The position numbers and the translations under genes were made by a program. This document shows positions 5,550 to 5,643 of a DNA stretch of 5,643 nucleotides, piece by piece. Position 1 is the first letter of the stretch. Each line of letters begins with the position of its first letter. This DNA is from an uncultured Acidobacteriota bacterium (GTDB lineage Bacteria > Acidobacteriota > Terriglobia > Terriglobales > Acidobacteriaceae): positions 1 to 5,643 of the forward strand of contig CAIZGA010000345.1 in the NCBI GenBank assembly GCA_903932385.1. The letters are read 5' to 3'. The notes beneath the pieces are model-generated. The model made no database searches and was not told the DNA's origin. It saw only the letters and a list, made by a program, of their open reading frames with translations.

Positions 5550-5643
5550 TTACACGCTGGGGCGCAGGTGGTTTTTGCGGACCCAGTCCATGTCCTGATG
5601 CGGCTCGCCGTCGCAGACAATTTCCAGCGTGGTGACGGGGTAC
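5550..5643 (-). CDS. C-terminal fragment of an unidentified protein (partial)
   Basis: The minus strand is open from the window edge to a TAA at 5550-5552, giving 30 C-terminal residues that begin YPVTTLEIVCDGEP and end WVRKNHLRPSV. Third codon positions are almost all G or C (GTC ACC ACG CTG and so on), like the recognised genes here, and a terminator correctly oriented for this strand lies 20 bases past the stop. Together these make it a credible real gene convergent with the amidohydrolase. I do not recognise the family from this tail; the fragment is hydrophilic, with no membrane segment. The rest lies beyond the right edge. Confidence 0.65.
   Translation of the reverse strand, partial: YPVTTLEIVCDGEPHQDMDWVRKNHLRPSV

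Overview
The window is about 5.6 kb of GC-rich, gene-dense chromosomal DNA with strong G/C preference at third codon positions. The gene content looks like ordinary metabolism plus two exported proteins. The small TGTWTG-type secreted protein and the exported COG3964-like amidohydrolase are of a kind I associate with Acidobacteriota (Terriglobia-like). That assignment is an impression from the proteins, not a computed result. I see no mobile element, CRISPR array, RNA gene or gap over 300 bases.

Layout. The left edge holds the last codons of what is probably eutB, then eutC (+), the small subunit of ethanolamine ammonia-lyase. A convergent minus-strand aldehyde dehydrogenase of the Sad/YneI succinate-semialdehyde type follows; the two stop codons share the same four bases, CTAG. 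Upstream of the dehydrogenase and on the same strand is a short secreted beta-rich protein of unknown function. A divergent intergenic region of about 160 bp separates it from hom (+), a homoserine dehydrogenase with a C-terminal ACT domain. Next is an exported metal-dependent amidohydrolase (+) with a consensus -10 box almost touching its start codon. The window ends with a strong bidirectional terminator and the C-terminus of an unidentified minus-strand gene.

How the genes relate. EutB and EutC release acetaldehyde and ammonia from ethanolamine, and an NAD(P)-dependent aldehyde dehydrogenase lies tail-to-tail with them. That makes aldehyde oxidation a possible link, but the dehydrogenase resembles succinate-semialdehyde enzymes and is not in the eut transcript. 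hom (threonine/methionine branch of the aspartate pathway) and the amidohydrolase look like independent units.

The most useful second-look items are a predicted metal-ligand change (His to Asp) in the amidohydrolase, its near-leaderless promoter with an operator-like GACA/TGTC repeat, a Glu-to-Gly change in a conserved homoserine dehydrogenase motif, and the CTAG stop overlap. I found no convincing previously undescribed multi-gene system here.
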